Source: Candidatus Rhodoferax randersensis (GTDB taxonomy: Bacteria; Pseudomonadota; Gammaproteobacteria; Burkholderiales; Burkholderiaceae_C). Taken from it: a DNA stretch of 64,000 bases. Positions 53,604-62,561 of this stretch are shown here, piece by piece; positions within the stretch are counted from its first letter, which is position 1; the number at the start of each line of letters is the position of its first letter. The notes under the pieces were generated by a model, which was given only the letters and a program-made list of their open reading frames with translations, was not told the DNA's origin and did not search any database. Made by a program: the position numbers and the translations under genes. The DNA lies in contig JADKEH010000002.1 in the NCBI GenBank assembly GCA_016718155.1, positions 186,001 to 250,000 on the forward strand. The letters are read 5' to 3'.

Positions 53604-55615
53604 ATGCCGTTGACAGCCGTGCTTCCGCTTGAAGGGCTGATGATTGATTTACCCATTCGCGTTGCTGCACCAGACGTCACCCACGTAGACGCCTTGGCAC
53701 CCGGTACCCGGCTGGGTGAATTCGAGATCCTGGGTTTGATCGGCGTGGGTGGCTTCGGCATGGTGTACCGGGCTTACGACCACTCGCTGCAGCGCGATGT
53801 AGCCATCAAGGAGTACATGCCCACGGCCCTGGCGAGCCGATCGGCCGATGTACTGAACATCACTGTGCGGACTTCCAGCGACCAGGAAACCTTTCGCACC
53901 GGCCTGGAGTCCTTCGTTGGCGAGGCGCGTATGCTGGCCAAGTTCGAACACCCCTCGCTGGTCAAGGTGTTTCGCTTCTGGGAAGCCAACAACACCGCCT
54001 ATATGGTCATGCCGCTGTACCGCGGCATGACTCTCAAGCAGGCGCGCATGCGCATGCGCACGCCGCCGTCCGAGGCGTGGCTGCGCAAAGTCCTGTGGTC
54101 GGTGTTGGGCGCGCTCAAGGTCCTGCACCGCGGCAAGGCGCTGCACCGCGACGTCTCGCCCGACAACATCTTTTTGCAGGACATCGGTCCGCCGGTACTG
54201 CTGGACTTGGGCGCTGCGCGACTGGCCATCAGTGACCGCTCCAAGCAGCACACGGCCGTCCTCAAGGTCAACTTTGCGCCGATCGAGCAGTACGCCGATA
54301 TCAAGGACATGCTGCAGGGCCCGTGGACCGACCTGTACTCCCTCTCCGCGGTCGTGCATGGCATGTTGTGCAACGAGCCGCCCATGCCCGCGACGATTCG
54401 CGTCATCAATGACAGCATGCCGCCTTTTGCCAGTGTCGCCAGGACCGTGGCGACTGAATTTGGGCAGCGCTATTCCACGGAGTTCGTGACCGGCATTGCC
54501 TGGGGTCTGAATATCCGCCCGCATGACCGCCCGCAATCGGTACAGGAATATGCCAAAGCATTGATGCTGAGCACACCCAACGGGATGTCCTCATTTGATT
54601 GGCGCGCGGAGCTCGGACCCAACTGCCTGCCCCCGGGCGAAGTCTTGCAGTTGCCCGGCGCGCCAGGCCAGGCAGACTCGACACGACCGGACCAGACAGC
54701 ATTCGAGTATCAACAAACGCAGTTGGTCCGATCGGCGGCTGCAAAACGCGACGCCTACGATGAGGACGAAGATTCACCGACCGTGCTGGCGTCGCTTGAA
54801 CCGCAAGAGCCAGCGCCCGAACTTCAATCCCACCGCTCGGAACGGCGGGCCCACCCGCGCAGCATGCCCGAGACAGCGCGCACGTCATCCGACGAACCCG
54901 AACACGCCGAGCACCACCCCAAAACCGAACCAATGGGCCTGGAGTCCGGCAACCAGGCGGGGCAGCAAAAGCGCTCCTACGGCTCCTGGCTGTTGTGGTT
55001 AGGCGTAGGCGCGGTGCTGCTGGTTGGCGCCGCCTGGAATTGGAGGATGTCAAGCAAACCCGTCACGGCACAGCCGATGCCGGCAGCCAGCGCCCCCGCA
55101 GTCCCAAGCCCGCCGAACCCGCCACGGTGGCCACGGCAGCGGCTTCGATGCCAGGCGCGGTTCTGGACAATGCCCCGGCGTCGGCCGGCGCGGCTTCAGC
55201 ACCGACTGCCGCCCCGGCACCAGCTCTGGGCAATCAGCCTGACACGCAAGCTGCCACGCTCAAAGATGGCGCCACGACGCCAGCAGCGGTCGTCACAGAA
55301 AAACCTGTCAAGCCAGCCAAACCCGCGCAGCTGCGCCGCCCTATCGCAACCGCCCCCAGCAAGGTTGAAGCGCCAGTGCAGGCCGCCGAACCGGCGCCAA
55401 GGCCGATCACCCCAGCACCCGTGGCACCGCCGCCAGCGCCGCCCAAACCGGTTGTAACCGCCGAAAAGCTCTGCGCCAACGAAGGCGTGTTCGCAAAGCC
55501 CATGTGTCTGCACCGGGCGTGCCAACGTGCGGACTTGGCTGGCACGGCCTTCTGCGTGGAGCAAGAACAACGCTTCAAACGCGCCGCCGACGGTAACAAC
55601 CCCGCCAATCGTTAG
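53604..55615 (+). pseudogene. Membrane-anchored serine/threonine protein kinase, frameshifted near its C-terminus
   Basis: A Hanks-type kinase with an N-terminal catalytic domain (about 35-310): LGLIGVGGFGMVYRA, DVAIKEYMP, LHRDVSPDNIF and LLDLGAAR (DLG instead of DFG). A disordered region, one membrane segment (SWLLWLGVGAVLLVGAAW, about 460-480) and a Pro/Ala-rich extracytoplasmic tail follow. Between about 55090 and 55125 one base appears to be missing. The downstream frame continues the Ala/Pro-rich tail and ends in a cysteine-bearing motif (LCANEGVFAKPMCLHRACQRADL ... FCVEQEQRF), clearly the native end. In the present frame the tail is Arg/Pro-rich and stops at 55457. An alternative start is the ATG at 53640. 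The kinase domain itself is intact. It is convergent with the sheath-fusion gene. Confidence 0.85.
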
Positions 55616-55673
55616 CCGCTAGCCAGTCCGTGGCGGACAGATCGCCAGTTGGTGCTGGATGCCCAGCAAATTC

Positions 55674-57386
55674 TCAAGTCCCTGTCCCGGCAATGAGTGC
55701 GTCCAAACCCGGGTCCCGTGATGGACCCGGACCGGCTTCAACGCTGCGCGGCGCCAGCAGCCTGTCAAGCTCCGCCTCCAGTGCCGCGGACAAAGCACCA
55801 CGCGGGTTCGCACTGGCGCTGAAAACCTGGCCCCGGTGGGACCGCGTACCGCTGGGACTGCCGTGCAGGCCTTGCCCTCCCAGCGTCTGAAGAGGCGACA
55901 ACTGGACCTGGGGCAGCCCACGACGCCCCACCACCCCGATCAGCCCCTGCTGCGCCAAACGCGTCACGGCATCGCTGCCCACCCATTCATCCGTGCAAGG
56001 CAACGCAACTTGATCGCCATGGCGATCAACTGCGTAGTGAAACGGCAGGTCATCAATCAGGGCATCACCACCCTGTGCATTGGGTCCTGCCAGCAAGCTG
56101 GCGAGCAACCAGGCGGGGTGTCCCCAAAGCAGCGCGCGCAAACCTTCCTGTTCATTGAACTCCTCGAAAGCGAAGCGCTCAATCGGGTCACTGCGTTGGC
56201 CGTAGGGATACCGTAGCATGAAGCGCGGCGCGGCCAAGGCCAAGTGATCGGCGGCGCTCTGGCCTCGCAGGGCTTGCCACGCATAGGCGGTCAGGGGGTG
56301 CAGCGCATTGGAACTGCTCGGGGAAGCGGCAAAGGACGCTGCCTGAATACTGCTGATGAACACGCAACCCGCGTGCTGGGCCACGCCCGCGATGCGACCC
56401 AGCAACTCAACGTGCGGCGGCGTCGAATCAAACTGGTAACAGCCCAGCACCAAGGTGTAGCCCCCATCGGCATGCTCGGCGGGCTGATCCACCAGGAGCT
56501 GGTACAAACCGCTGCCGGTGAGGTCGTCCGAGGCCACCAGATCAGCGGCAAACGACAACACCGGTATATCCAGTACATGCACAGTCAGATCGACACTGGT
56601 CTCAAGGCGGCGTAGCAGGAAATCGAGCCCGCGCCAAAGCGATTCCAGCGCCTGGAACTGCGGATGGTGCAACACGCTGCGCATCAAGTCGGCCAGGCTG
56701 GCATCCACGCTGGCCACCAGTTCGTCCCGGCGCGGGTCGGTCGCGGGCTGCACGTGCGGGGCCACCACGTAGCGCAGCAAGGCATCAATCGGACTGGTGG
56801 GGGCAACGGGCGCCGCCAAGGGCGGGCCACCGAGCAGACGAGCAAAGTCGCCCAGGCGGGCATCGCTGGGCAGGACCCAACCGCTGACAGCGGTGCCGGC
56901 TTGCGCCAGCGCACTTGCGCCAGGCCCTGTGTCGACCAGCGCTGGCGCCTGCGCCGGTCCTGGCATCAACTCCGCCGCCGCGGCGGCGAAGGTGGCCGGC
57001 GAGAGCAGTCGCTGGCGCAGACTGGCCAAGACTCTGAAGATTTCCAGACGGTCAAACAAGGCATCGGGATGGAAGTCCTCCAGGGCGTCGAAACCAATTT
57101 CGACCGTACTGCCATGGGGGCCCAGCGGGAGATGCAACCGAGGCGCCAGGCGCGCCAGCACCACATCGACACTGTCGAACTCCACCGCAAACGGTCGTGC
57201 AGCCTGTGCCAGCGCCTCACCGGTCAACAGGCGGCCCTGTGCTGCCGACGCGCCAAAATCGCCCAACACGGCGATGCGTACCGGCCGGTCTTTCGGCCAG
57301 TCTTTGAAGGTGGCTGGCAGGTAGCCAAAATTGGGGTGCCATTGGGCAAGTGTGTCGGCGGAGCTGGCAGGTAGGTCGGCATTCAT
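55674..57386 (-). CDS. Fused TssB-TssC type VI secretion contractile sheath protein (orphan)
   Basis: A 570-residue protein in which an N-terminal TssB-like part (about 30-150: PVRIAVLGDFGAS, STVEIGFDALEDFHPDALFDRLEIFRVLASLRQRL) is joined to a TssC-like part (about 200-480: FQALESLWRGLDFLLRRLETSVDLTVHVLDI, GCVFISSIQAASF, LALAAPRFMLRYPYG, FEEFNEQEGLRALLWGHPAWL). Normal TssB and TssC are separate and together about 100 residues longer. No other tss gene is in the window. It is convergent with a membrane kinase gene 58 bases away. It may belong to a reduced or divergent sheath system, or be a remnant with a new role. Confidence 0.78.
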   Translation of the reverse strand: MNADLPASSADTLAQWHPNFGYLPATFKDWPKDRPVRIAVLGDFGASAAQGRLLTGEALAQAARPFAVEFDSVDVVLARLAPRLHLPLGPHGSTVEIGFDALEDFHPDALFDRLEIFRVLASLRQRLLSPATFAAAAAELMPGPAQAPALVDTGPGASALAQAGTAVSGWVLPSDARLGDFARLLGGPPLAAPVAPTSPIDALLRYVVAPHVQPATDPRRDELVASVDASLADLMRSVLHHPQFQALESLWRGLDFLLRRLETSVDLTVHVLDIPVLSFAADLVASDDLTGSGLYQLLVDQPAEHADGGYTLVLGCYQFDSTPPHVELLGRIAGVAQHAGCVFISSIQAASFAASPSSSNALHPLTAYAWQALRGQSAADHLALAAPRFMLRYPYGQRSDPIERFAFEEFNEQEGLRALLWGHPAWLLASLLAGPNAQGGDALIDDLPFHYAVDRHGDQVALPCTDEWVGSDAVTRLAQQGLIGVVGRRGLPQVQLSPLQTLGGQGLHGSPSGTRSHRGQVFSASANPRGALSAALEAELDRLLAPRSVEAGPGPSRDPGLDALIAGTGT

Positions 57387-57453
57387 GGCAGGTTAGCTCC
57401 TGGTGGTTGCTGATGATGTGGCCGCAGCGTTGGTGGACCGGTAGCCCACTGGC

Positions 57454-58977
57454 TTACTGAAATGCCACCTCGGCAAAGCTGCGCAGCTTGCGGCTGTGCA
57501 ACTGGTCGACGCCTTCCGTGCGCAAAAGCTCGACCGCGCGAATGCCGATGCGCAAGTGCTGGTCCACCCGCTCGCGGTAAAAGTGATTGGCCATGCCCGG
57601 CAGCTTGATCTCGCCGTGCAGCGGCTTGTCACTGACACACAGCAGCGTGCCGTAGGGCACCCGAAACCGGAAACCATTGGCGGCGATGGTGGCACTTTCC
57701 ATGTCCAGCGCCACGGCACGGCTCTGGCTGAAACGACGTTGCGGGCCATTGTCAGGCAGCAACTCCCAATTGCGGTTGTCGGTGGAGGCAACGGTACCGG
57801 TGCGCATGATGCGCTTGAGCTCGGCGCCACTCATCTGGGTCACGTCACGGACGGCAGCCTCCAGGGCAACCTGAATCTCGGCCAGCGCCGGGATTGGCAC
57901 CCACAATGGCAGTTCCTCGTCCAGCACATGGTCCTCCCGCACGTAGCCGTGCGCCAACACGTAGTCGCCCAACTGCTGGCTGTTTCGCAGCCCGGCGCAG
58001 TGCCCGAGCATGATCCAGGCATGCGGACGCAGCACCGCAATGTGATCCGTGATGGTCTTGGCATTCGCTGGCCCCACGCCAATGTTGACCATGGTGATGC
58101 CGCTACGGTCGGCGCGCACCAGATGGTAGGCGGGCATCTGTGGCAGCCGTGGCGGCGAGGCGCCCCACTCGTCACCCGGTAAGGCGCTCTGCCCGACACG
58201 GCGCGTCACCACGTTGCCGGGCTCGACAAAGGCAATGTAGTCACTGTTGGGGTCTTTCATCTCCGAGTGCCCCAAGCGCACGAACTCGTCGATGTAGAAC
58301 TGGTAGTTGGTAAACAGCACGAAATTCTGAAAGTGCTCGGGCGCGGTGCCGGTGTAATGGCGCAAGCGGTGCAGGGAATAGTCCACCCTTGGCGCGGTGA
58401 ACAAGGCCAGGGGGTGCGCATCGCCCGGTGCCGGTTCGTGGGTGCCATTGGCAATGCCATCGTCCATCGCGCCCAGGTCGGGCAAGTCAAACACGTCGCG
58501 CATCAATTGACGCCGCTGCGGGCTCAGACTGCCCTCAATGTGGTCGTGCTCGGCAAAAGAAAAGTGCACCGGTATCGGCTGCGAACTGGTGCCGATCTCC
58601 AGTTCAACCTGATGGTTCTGCAACAACAGCGTGAACTGCTCCAGGTAATAGTCAGCGTACAAGTCGGGGCGCGTCAAGGTGGTCTCGAAACGGCCCGGCC
58701 CGGCCACAAAGCCGTAGCTGAGATGCGCACTGTAGGCCGAGGTCATCCGCGACACGGTGTCGGTCTGCAGCCGCACAAACGGGTAGCAGGCTCGCACCCG
58801 CTGAAGTGCGTCGATCGCACCGGTCGTTGCACCGTGCAGTGGCTCGCCCGCCACGAAGCGTTGCATGGCAAGGCGCAGGTGCGCCAGACTGGCGTCATAG
58901 ATCAAACGCGCCTGCGCCAGCGCAGCGGCTGGATCGGTGAAGCGTGCTGGGGCGATAAATTCGGGAAGGTAGGACAT
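57454..58977 (-). CDS. amn: AMP nucleosidase
   Basis: Hydrolyses AMP to adenine and ribose 5-phosphate in purine salvage and AMP level control. The 507-residue protein starts at the ATG at 58977 (MSYLPEFIAP); earlier in-frame starts give no similarity. The N-terminal AMNp_N domain (about 1-200) and the C-terminal nucleoside-phosphorylase fold (GITMVNIGVGPANAKTITDHIAVLRPHAWIMLGHCAGLR, ALDMESATIAANG) are complete. It precedes the TssBC fusion on the same strand by 67 bases. Confidence 0.94.
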   Translation of the reverse strand: MSYLPEFIAPARFTDPAAALAQARLIYDASLAHLRLAMQRFVAGEPLHGATTGAIDALQRVRACYPFVRLQTDTVSRMTSAYSAHLSYGFVAGPGRFETTLTRPDLYADYYLEQFTLLLQNHQVELEIGTSSQPIPVHFSFAEHDHIEGSLSPQRRQLMRDVFDLPDLGAMDDGIANGTHEPAPGDAHPLALFTAPRVDYSLHRLRHYTGTAPEHFQNFVLFTNYQFYIDEFVRLGHSEMKDPNSDYIAFVEPGNVVTRRVGQSALPGDEWGASPPRLPQMPAYHLVRADRSGITMVNIGVGPANAKTITDHIAVLRPHAWIMLGHCAGLRNSQQLGDYVLAHGYVREDHVLDEELPLWVPIPALAEIQVALEAAVRDVTQMSGAELKRIMRTGTVASTDNRNWELLPDNGPQRRFSQSRAVALDMESATIAANGFRFRVPYGTLLCVSDKPLHGEIKLPGMANHFYRERVDQHLRIGIRAVELLRTEGVDQLHSRKLRSFAEVAFQ

Positions 58978-59319
58978 AGGCCGCATTGTGCGACAGGGCG
59001 GGGCGTCTGATCCACGCAACCTTTCACGCACCGATAAAGTTCTGCTTACAAGGATCGCAAAAATGCTATATATTCCATAGCAATTCGTTCAGGGTCGGCA
59101 TCCTAGTCTGGTTAGCGCTGACCAAACCACTCAAAGCATCTGTGACATGACCGCAAGGTCCAACGCTTTTCGACACATCCACCGGGTTTACCCGAACCGT
59201 ATGTCCAACCGGCTGGCATTTGCCTGATGAACATGCGACACGACCCGGCACGGCTGGCAAAGTGGCGCCCGCGCGCAACCACGCCTCGCTGTGGCAAGCG
59301 CACCTAGACCACTCCAAGC
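58978..59319. other. Divergent promoter region between amn and the GGDEF-EAL gene
   Basis: This 342-base gap holds no gene I can support. The only marked signal is TGCTATATATTCCATAGCA (59064-59082), an AT-rich imperfect palindrome with GCTAT/ATAGC arms (59065-59069, 59077-59081); it contains TATATT and could be a -10 element or operator for either side. Confidence 0.4.
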
Positions 59320-62300
59320 ATGAGTAGTCCCAACCCGCCTCAACGAAGAGGGCTGCTACCCTCGCTCATGGCCATCGTCGCGCTGGCGCTGGTGTATGGC
59401 GGCGTCATCAGCAGCAAGGACTACCACCAAAGCCAGGAAGCCCTCGCCCGCGACCTCGGCGCGCGCGCCCATCGCACCGCGCTGGACATCCGCAATCAAC
59501 TGGCCGGCTACGAAACCGCACTGGGCGCGATTGCCGAATCGCGCTGCGTCCAGGACCGCGATCCGTCTCACTGTCGGGACTACTTTCCGGGACTGTTCAA
59601 ACGCTATCCAGAAGCGCTGGACTTTGTCGCCATCGACCGCCATGGCAAGGTCTTTGCCTCCTCAAGAAGCCCGTATATGCGGGACCCTGGGGCCACCCAG
59701 GAAATGGCCGCGCTGCGGCTTGCGCATGACAGCCAGAAGCGCTCCGGCGCCTTGGTCCAAACCGATCCGATCTCGGGCCTCCAATCCGTGTCCGCAGCGA
59801 TTGCCCTGCCCTCTGCCAACGGCAAATATGACGGCGCGCTGGGCGTGGCCCTCAAATTCGAGCCCTTGGCGCAGCAGTGGGCCGCCTTGGTGCGCGGCCA
59901 GGAAGAGAGCCCCTTCTCGGCAGCCCTGTTTGACCGCAATCGCCAGCTCGTCTTCGCCACCGGCGTGCTCAAATCCGGCGTGAGTCAGGCCAATGCCTCG
60001 CTCGATCCGCAACTCGCCCTCGAAGGGGCGGGTGAAATGTTCGCGGGTGACCAGACTTTGATCACCCACACGACCGCTGTCGGCAACGACGAGTGGCGGC
60101 TGGTGATGGCTCGCCCCGCGGACACCAGCCCCTGGAACTACCTGCGCAACAGTTACCTGCTGCCTGCGTTGGTGTTGCCGGCCCTGTTGCTGGGGTTGAT
60201 GGGTGCGCTGTTGCTGCGCCGTGACCGGCGCGCCACCCAACTGCTGGCCCAGGAGCAGGAACGCCTGCGCGCCGCCCATGATCAACTGGAGCAGCGCGTG
60301 GCGCAGCGCACCGCCCAACTGGCCGAACGCGAAGCCCACTACCGATCCCTGTTCCAGCTCTCGCCCGAAGCCATCTTCGTGCACAGAAACGGCAGAATGC
60401 TGTTCGCCAACGAAGCCGCCGCCAACCTGTTCCATGCGGCCAACCCCGAGGCACTGATTGGAAAAGCCTGGCGTGACCTGGTGGCCGAGCATGACTCCGG
60501 CATTGTTGAAAAGCGTACGGCCGCGCTGGAACGCGGTGAAGTTGGATCTGTCCCGCTTCATGAGCTGAGCTTTCAGACGCTCGACGGTGAACAGATTCAG
60601 GTGGAGTCAGCCGGTGCCGCCATCGAGGTAGACGGTCTGAGCGCGGTCATGACCGTGGCGCGTGAAATCACGCAACGCAAGAAAACCGAGGCGAGCTTGC
60701 GCGTGGCGGCCATCGCGTTCGAGTCGCGCGAGGCGATGTTCGTGGCCGATGCCAACCAGGTCATCCTGCAGGTCAACCAGGCTTTCACCCGCGTGACCGG
60801 CTACAGCGCCGAGGAGGCAGTTGGCCAGACCCCCTTGTTGCTCAAGTCTGGTCTGCAGGACGCGGCGTTTTACGACGCAATGTGGGCCACGCTCAACCGT
60901 ACCGGGTACTGGCAGGGCGAACTCTGGAACCGGCGCAAGAACGGAGAAAACTACCCGGAATGGCTGGCCATCTCGGCGGTGCTGGGTGAACGCGGCGAGG
61001 TGACCAACTATGTGGCTGCCTTCAACGACATTACCCAGCACAAGGAGGCGGAAGAACAAATCAGATTGCTCGCCTACAGCGACCCGCTAACCGAACTGCC
61101 CAACCGCCGCCTGCTGCTCGACCGCCTGGAGCAGGCCTTCGCGGCAAGCGCGCGCAACAAGCGTCATGGTGCGCTGCTGTTAATTGATTTGGACAACTTC
61201 CGCAACCTCAACGACACGCTTGGCCACGATATCGGCGATCTGCTGTTGCAACTGGTGGGCCAACGCTTGAGCCATTGCATTCGGGAGGGGGATACCGTGG
61301 CGCGCGTGGGCGGCGACGAATTTGCCGTGATGCTAGAAGACCTGAGCGAGCACACCCAGGAGGCCCTGTCCCAAACAGAGGCCATGGGGACGGCCATTCT
61401 GACCGCCCTTAACCGCAGCTACCTGGTGGCAGGGAAAACCTGCCAAAGCACACCCAGTATTGGCGCAACGCTGTTCAACGCGCACGACAGCACGGTCGAA
61501 GAGCTGCTCAAACAGACCGATCTGGCCATGTACCAGGCCAAGGCCGCTGGACGCAACACACTGCGTTTCTTCGACCCGGAGATGCAGGCCTTTGCGACCG
61601 AACGCGCGACCATGGAGAGCGACCTGCGCGAAGGTCTGCAACGATGTCAACTGGTGCTTTACTACCAACCCCAGGTCGATGGCCCCGGCGGTGTCACTGG
61701 ATTTGAGGCACTGGTGCGCTGGCAGCACCCACGACGCGGCCTCGTGCAACCGGCCGACTTCATCCCCCTGGCTGAGGAAACTGGCCTGATTCTGCCACTG
61801 GGGCAATGGGTACTTCAAACCGCCTGCACCCAGTTGGTGGCGTGGGGCGAGCGCCCCGAAACCGCCCACTTCACGGTAGCCGTCAACGTCAGCGCGCACC
61901 AGTTTCGCCACCCGGACTTTGTGATGCAAGTGCTTACCGTGCTGGAAGAGACTGGTGCCGATCCGCGCAAACTCAAACTAGAGCTGACCGAGAGTCTGCT
62001 GGTGGACAACCTGGATGACGTCATAGCCAAGATGACCGCCCTCAAAACGCCGGGCGTTCGCTTTTCACTGGACGACTTCGGCACCGGCTACTCTTCACTG
62101 GCCTACCTCAAACGCCTGCCGCTGGATCAGCTCAAGATCGACCAGTCCTTCATCCGCGATGTGCTGACCGACCCGAACGACGCCGCCATCGCCCGCACCA
62201 TCGTGGCCCTGGCGCGCAGCCTGGGCTTGGCCGTGATCGCCGAAGGCGTTGAAACCGAGGCGCAGCGCGAGTTCCTGGCCCAAAATGGCTGCCACGCCTC

Positions 62301-62373
62301 GCAGGGCTACCTGTTCGGGCGCCCCGATACGGCCGAATCCATCACTCGACCGGCCCCGCTCAATCCGACCTGA
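59320..62373 (+). CDS. Membrane sensor with two PAS domains, GGDEF and EAL (c-di-GMP turnover)
   Basis: A 1017-residue bifunctional candidate. Membrane segment 1 (about 12-31), a periplasmic CHASE/Cache-like sensor (about 35-280), membrane segment 2 (about 284-305), a coiled coil, PAS 1 (about 340-455), PAS 2 (about 460-580), GGDEF (RVGGDEF at about 663) and EAL (GFEALVRW at about 795; DDFGTGYSSL and QGYLFGRP follow). The diguanylate cyclase motif is canonical and the EAL metal residues look complete, so both activities are possible. The two periplasmic cysteines near residue 75 (SRCVQDRDPSHCRDYF) could form a disulfide. It is a single-gene unit. Confidence 0.93.
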   Translation: MSSPNPPQRRGLLPSLMAIVALALVYGGVISSKDYHQSQEALARDLGARAHRTALDIRNQLAGYETALGAIAESRCVQDRDPSHCRDYFPGLFKRYPEALDFVAIDRHGKVFASSRSPYMRDPGATQEMAALRLAHDSQKRSGALVQTDPISGLQSVSAAIALPSANGKYDGALGVALKFEPLAQQWAALVRGQEESPFSAALFDRNRQLVFATGVLKSGVSQANASLDPQLALEGAGEMFAGDQTLITHTTAVGNDEWRLVMARPADTSPWNYLRNSYLLPALVLPALLLGLMGALLLRRDRRATQLLAQEQERLRAAHDQLEQRVAQRTAQLAEREAHYRSLFQLSPEAIFVHRNGRMLFANEAAANLFHAANPEALIGKAWRDLVAEHDSGIVEKRTAALERGEVGSVPLHELSFQTLDGEQIQVESAGAAIEVDGLSAVMTVAREITQRKKTEASLRVAAIAFESREAMFVADANQVILQVNQAFTRVTGYSAEEAVGQTPLLLKSGLQDAAFYDAMWATLNRTGYWQGELWNRRKNGENYPEWLAISAVLGERGEVTNYVAAFNDITQHKEAEEQIRLLAYSDPLTELPNRRLLLDRLEQAFAASARNKRHGALLLIDLDNFRNLNDTLGHDIGDLLLQLVGQRLSHCIREGDTVARVGGDEFAVMLEDLSEHTQEALSQTEAMGTAILTALNRSYLVAGKTCQSTPSIGATLFNAHDSTVEELLKQTDLAMYQAKAAGRNTLRFFDPEMQAFATERATMESDLREGLQRCQLVLYYQPQVDGPGGVTGFEALVRWQHPRRGLVQPADFIPLAEETGLILPLGQWVLQTACTQLVAWGERPETAHFTVAVNVSAHQFRHPDFVMQVLTVLEETGADPRKLKLELTESLLVDNLDDVIAKMTALKTPGVRFSLDDFGTGYSSLAYLKRLPLDQLKIDQSFIRDVLTDPNDAAIARTIVALARSLGLAVIAEGVETEAQREFLAQNGCHASQGYLFGRPDTAESITRPAPLNPT

Positions 62374-62561
62374 GCCCAAGCGGCGACGCGTTTTTCGAGC
62401 GCCCTGTCGGCCAGCGACGAGCCGGTCATGGCGCGACATTCCAACCCCTGGAAGCTGCATGATCGGCCTCACCTTCAGCCGGGTGCTTGATCACGACAGT
62501 CAGGCATCAGGTCAAAGCCAGCTGGCATAGTATCTGGGTCCCTCCAAAGAAAGTCATAGTC

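Noticed and set aside
55674..57386. Complete type VI secretion locus
   Set aside because: No tssA, tssD-M, hcp, vgrG or clpV gene is present in the window; only the fused sheath protein is supported.
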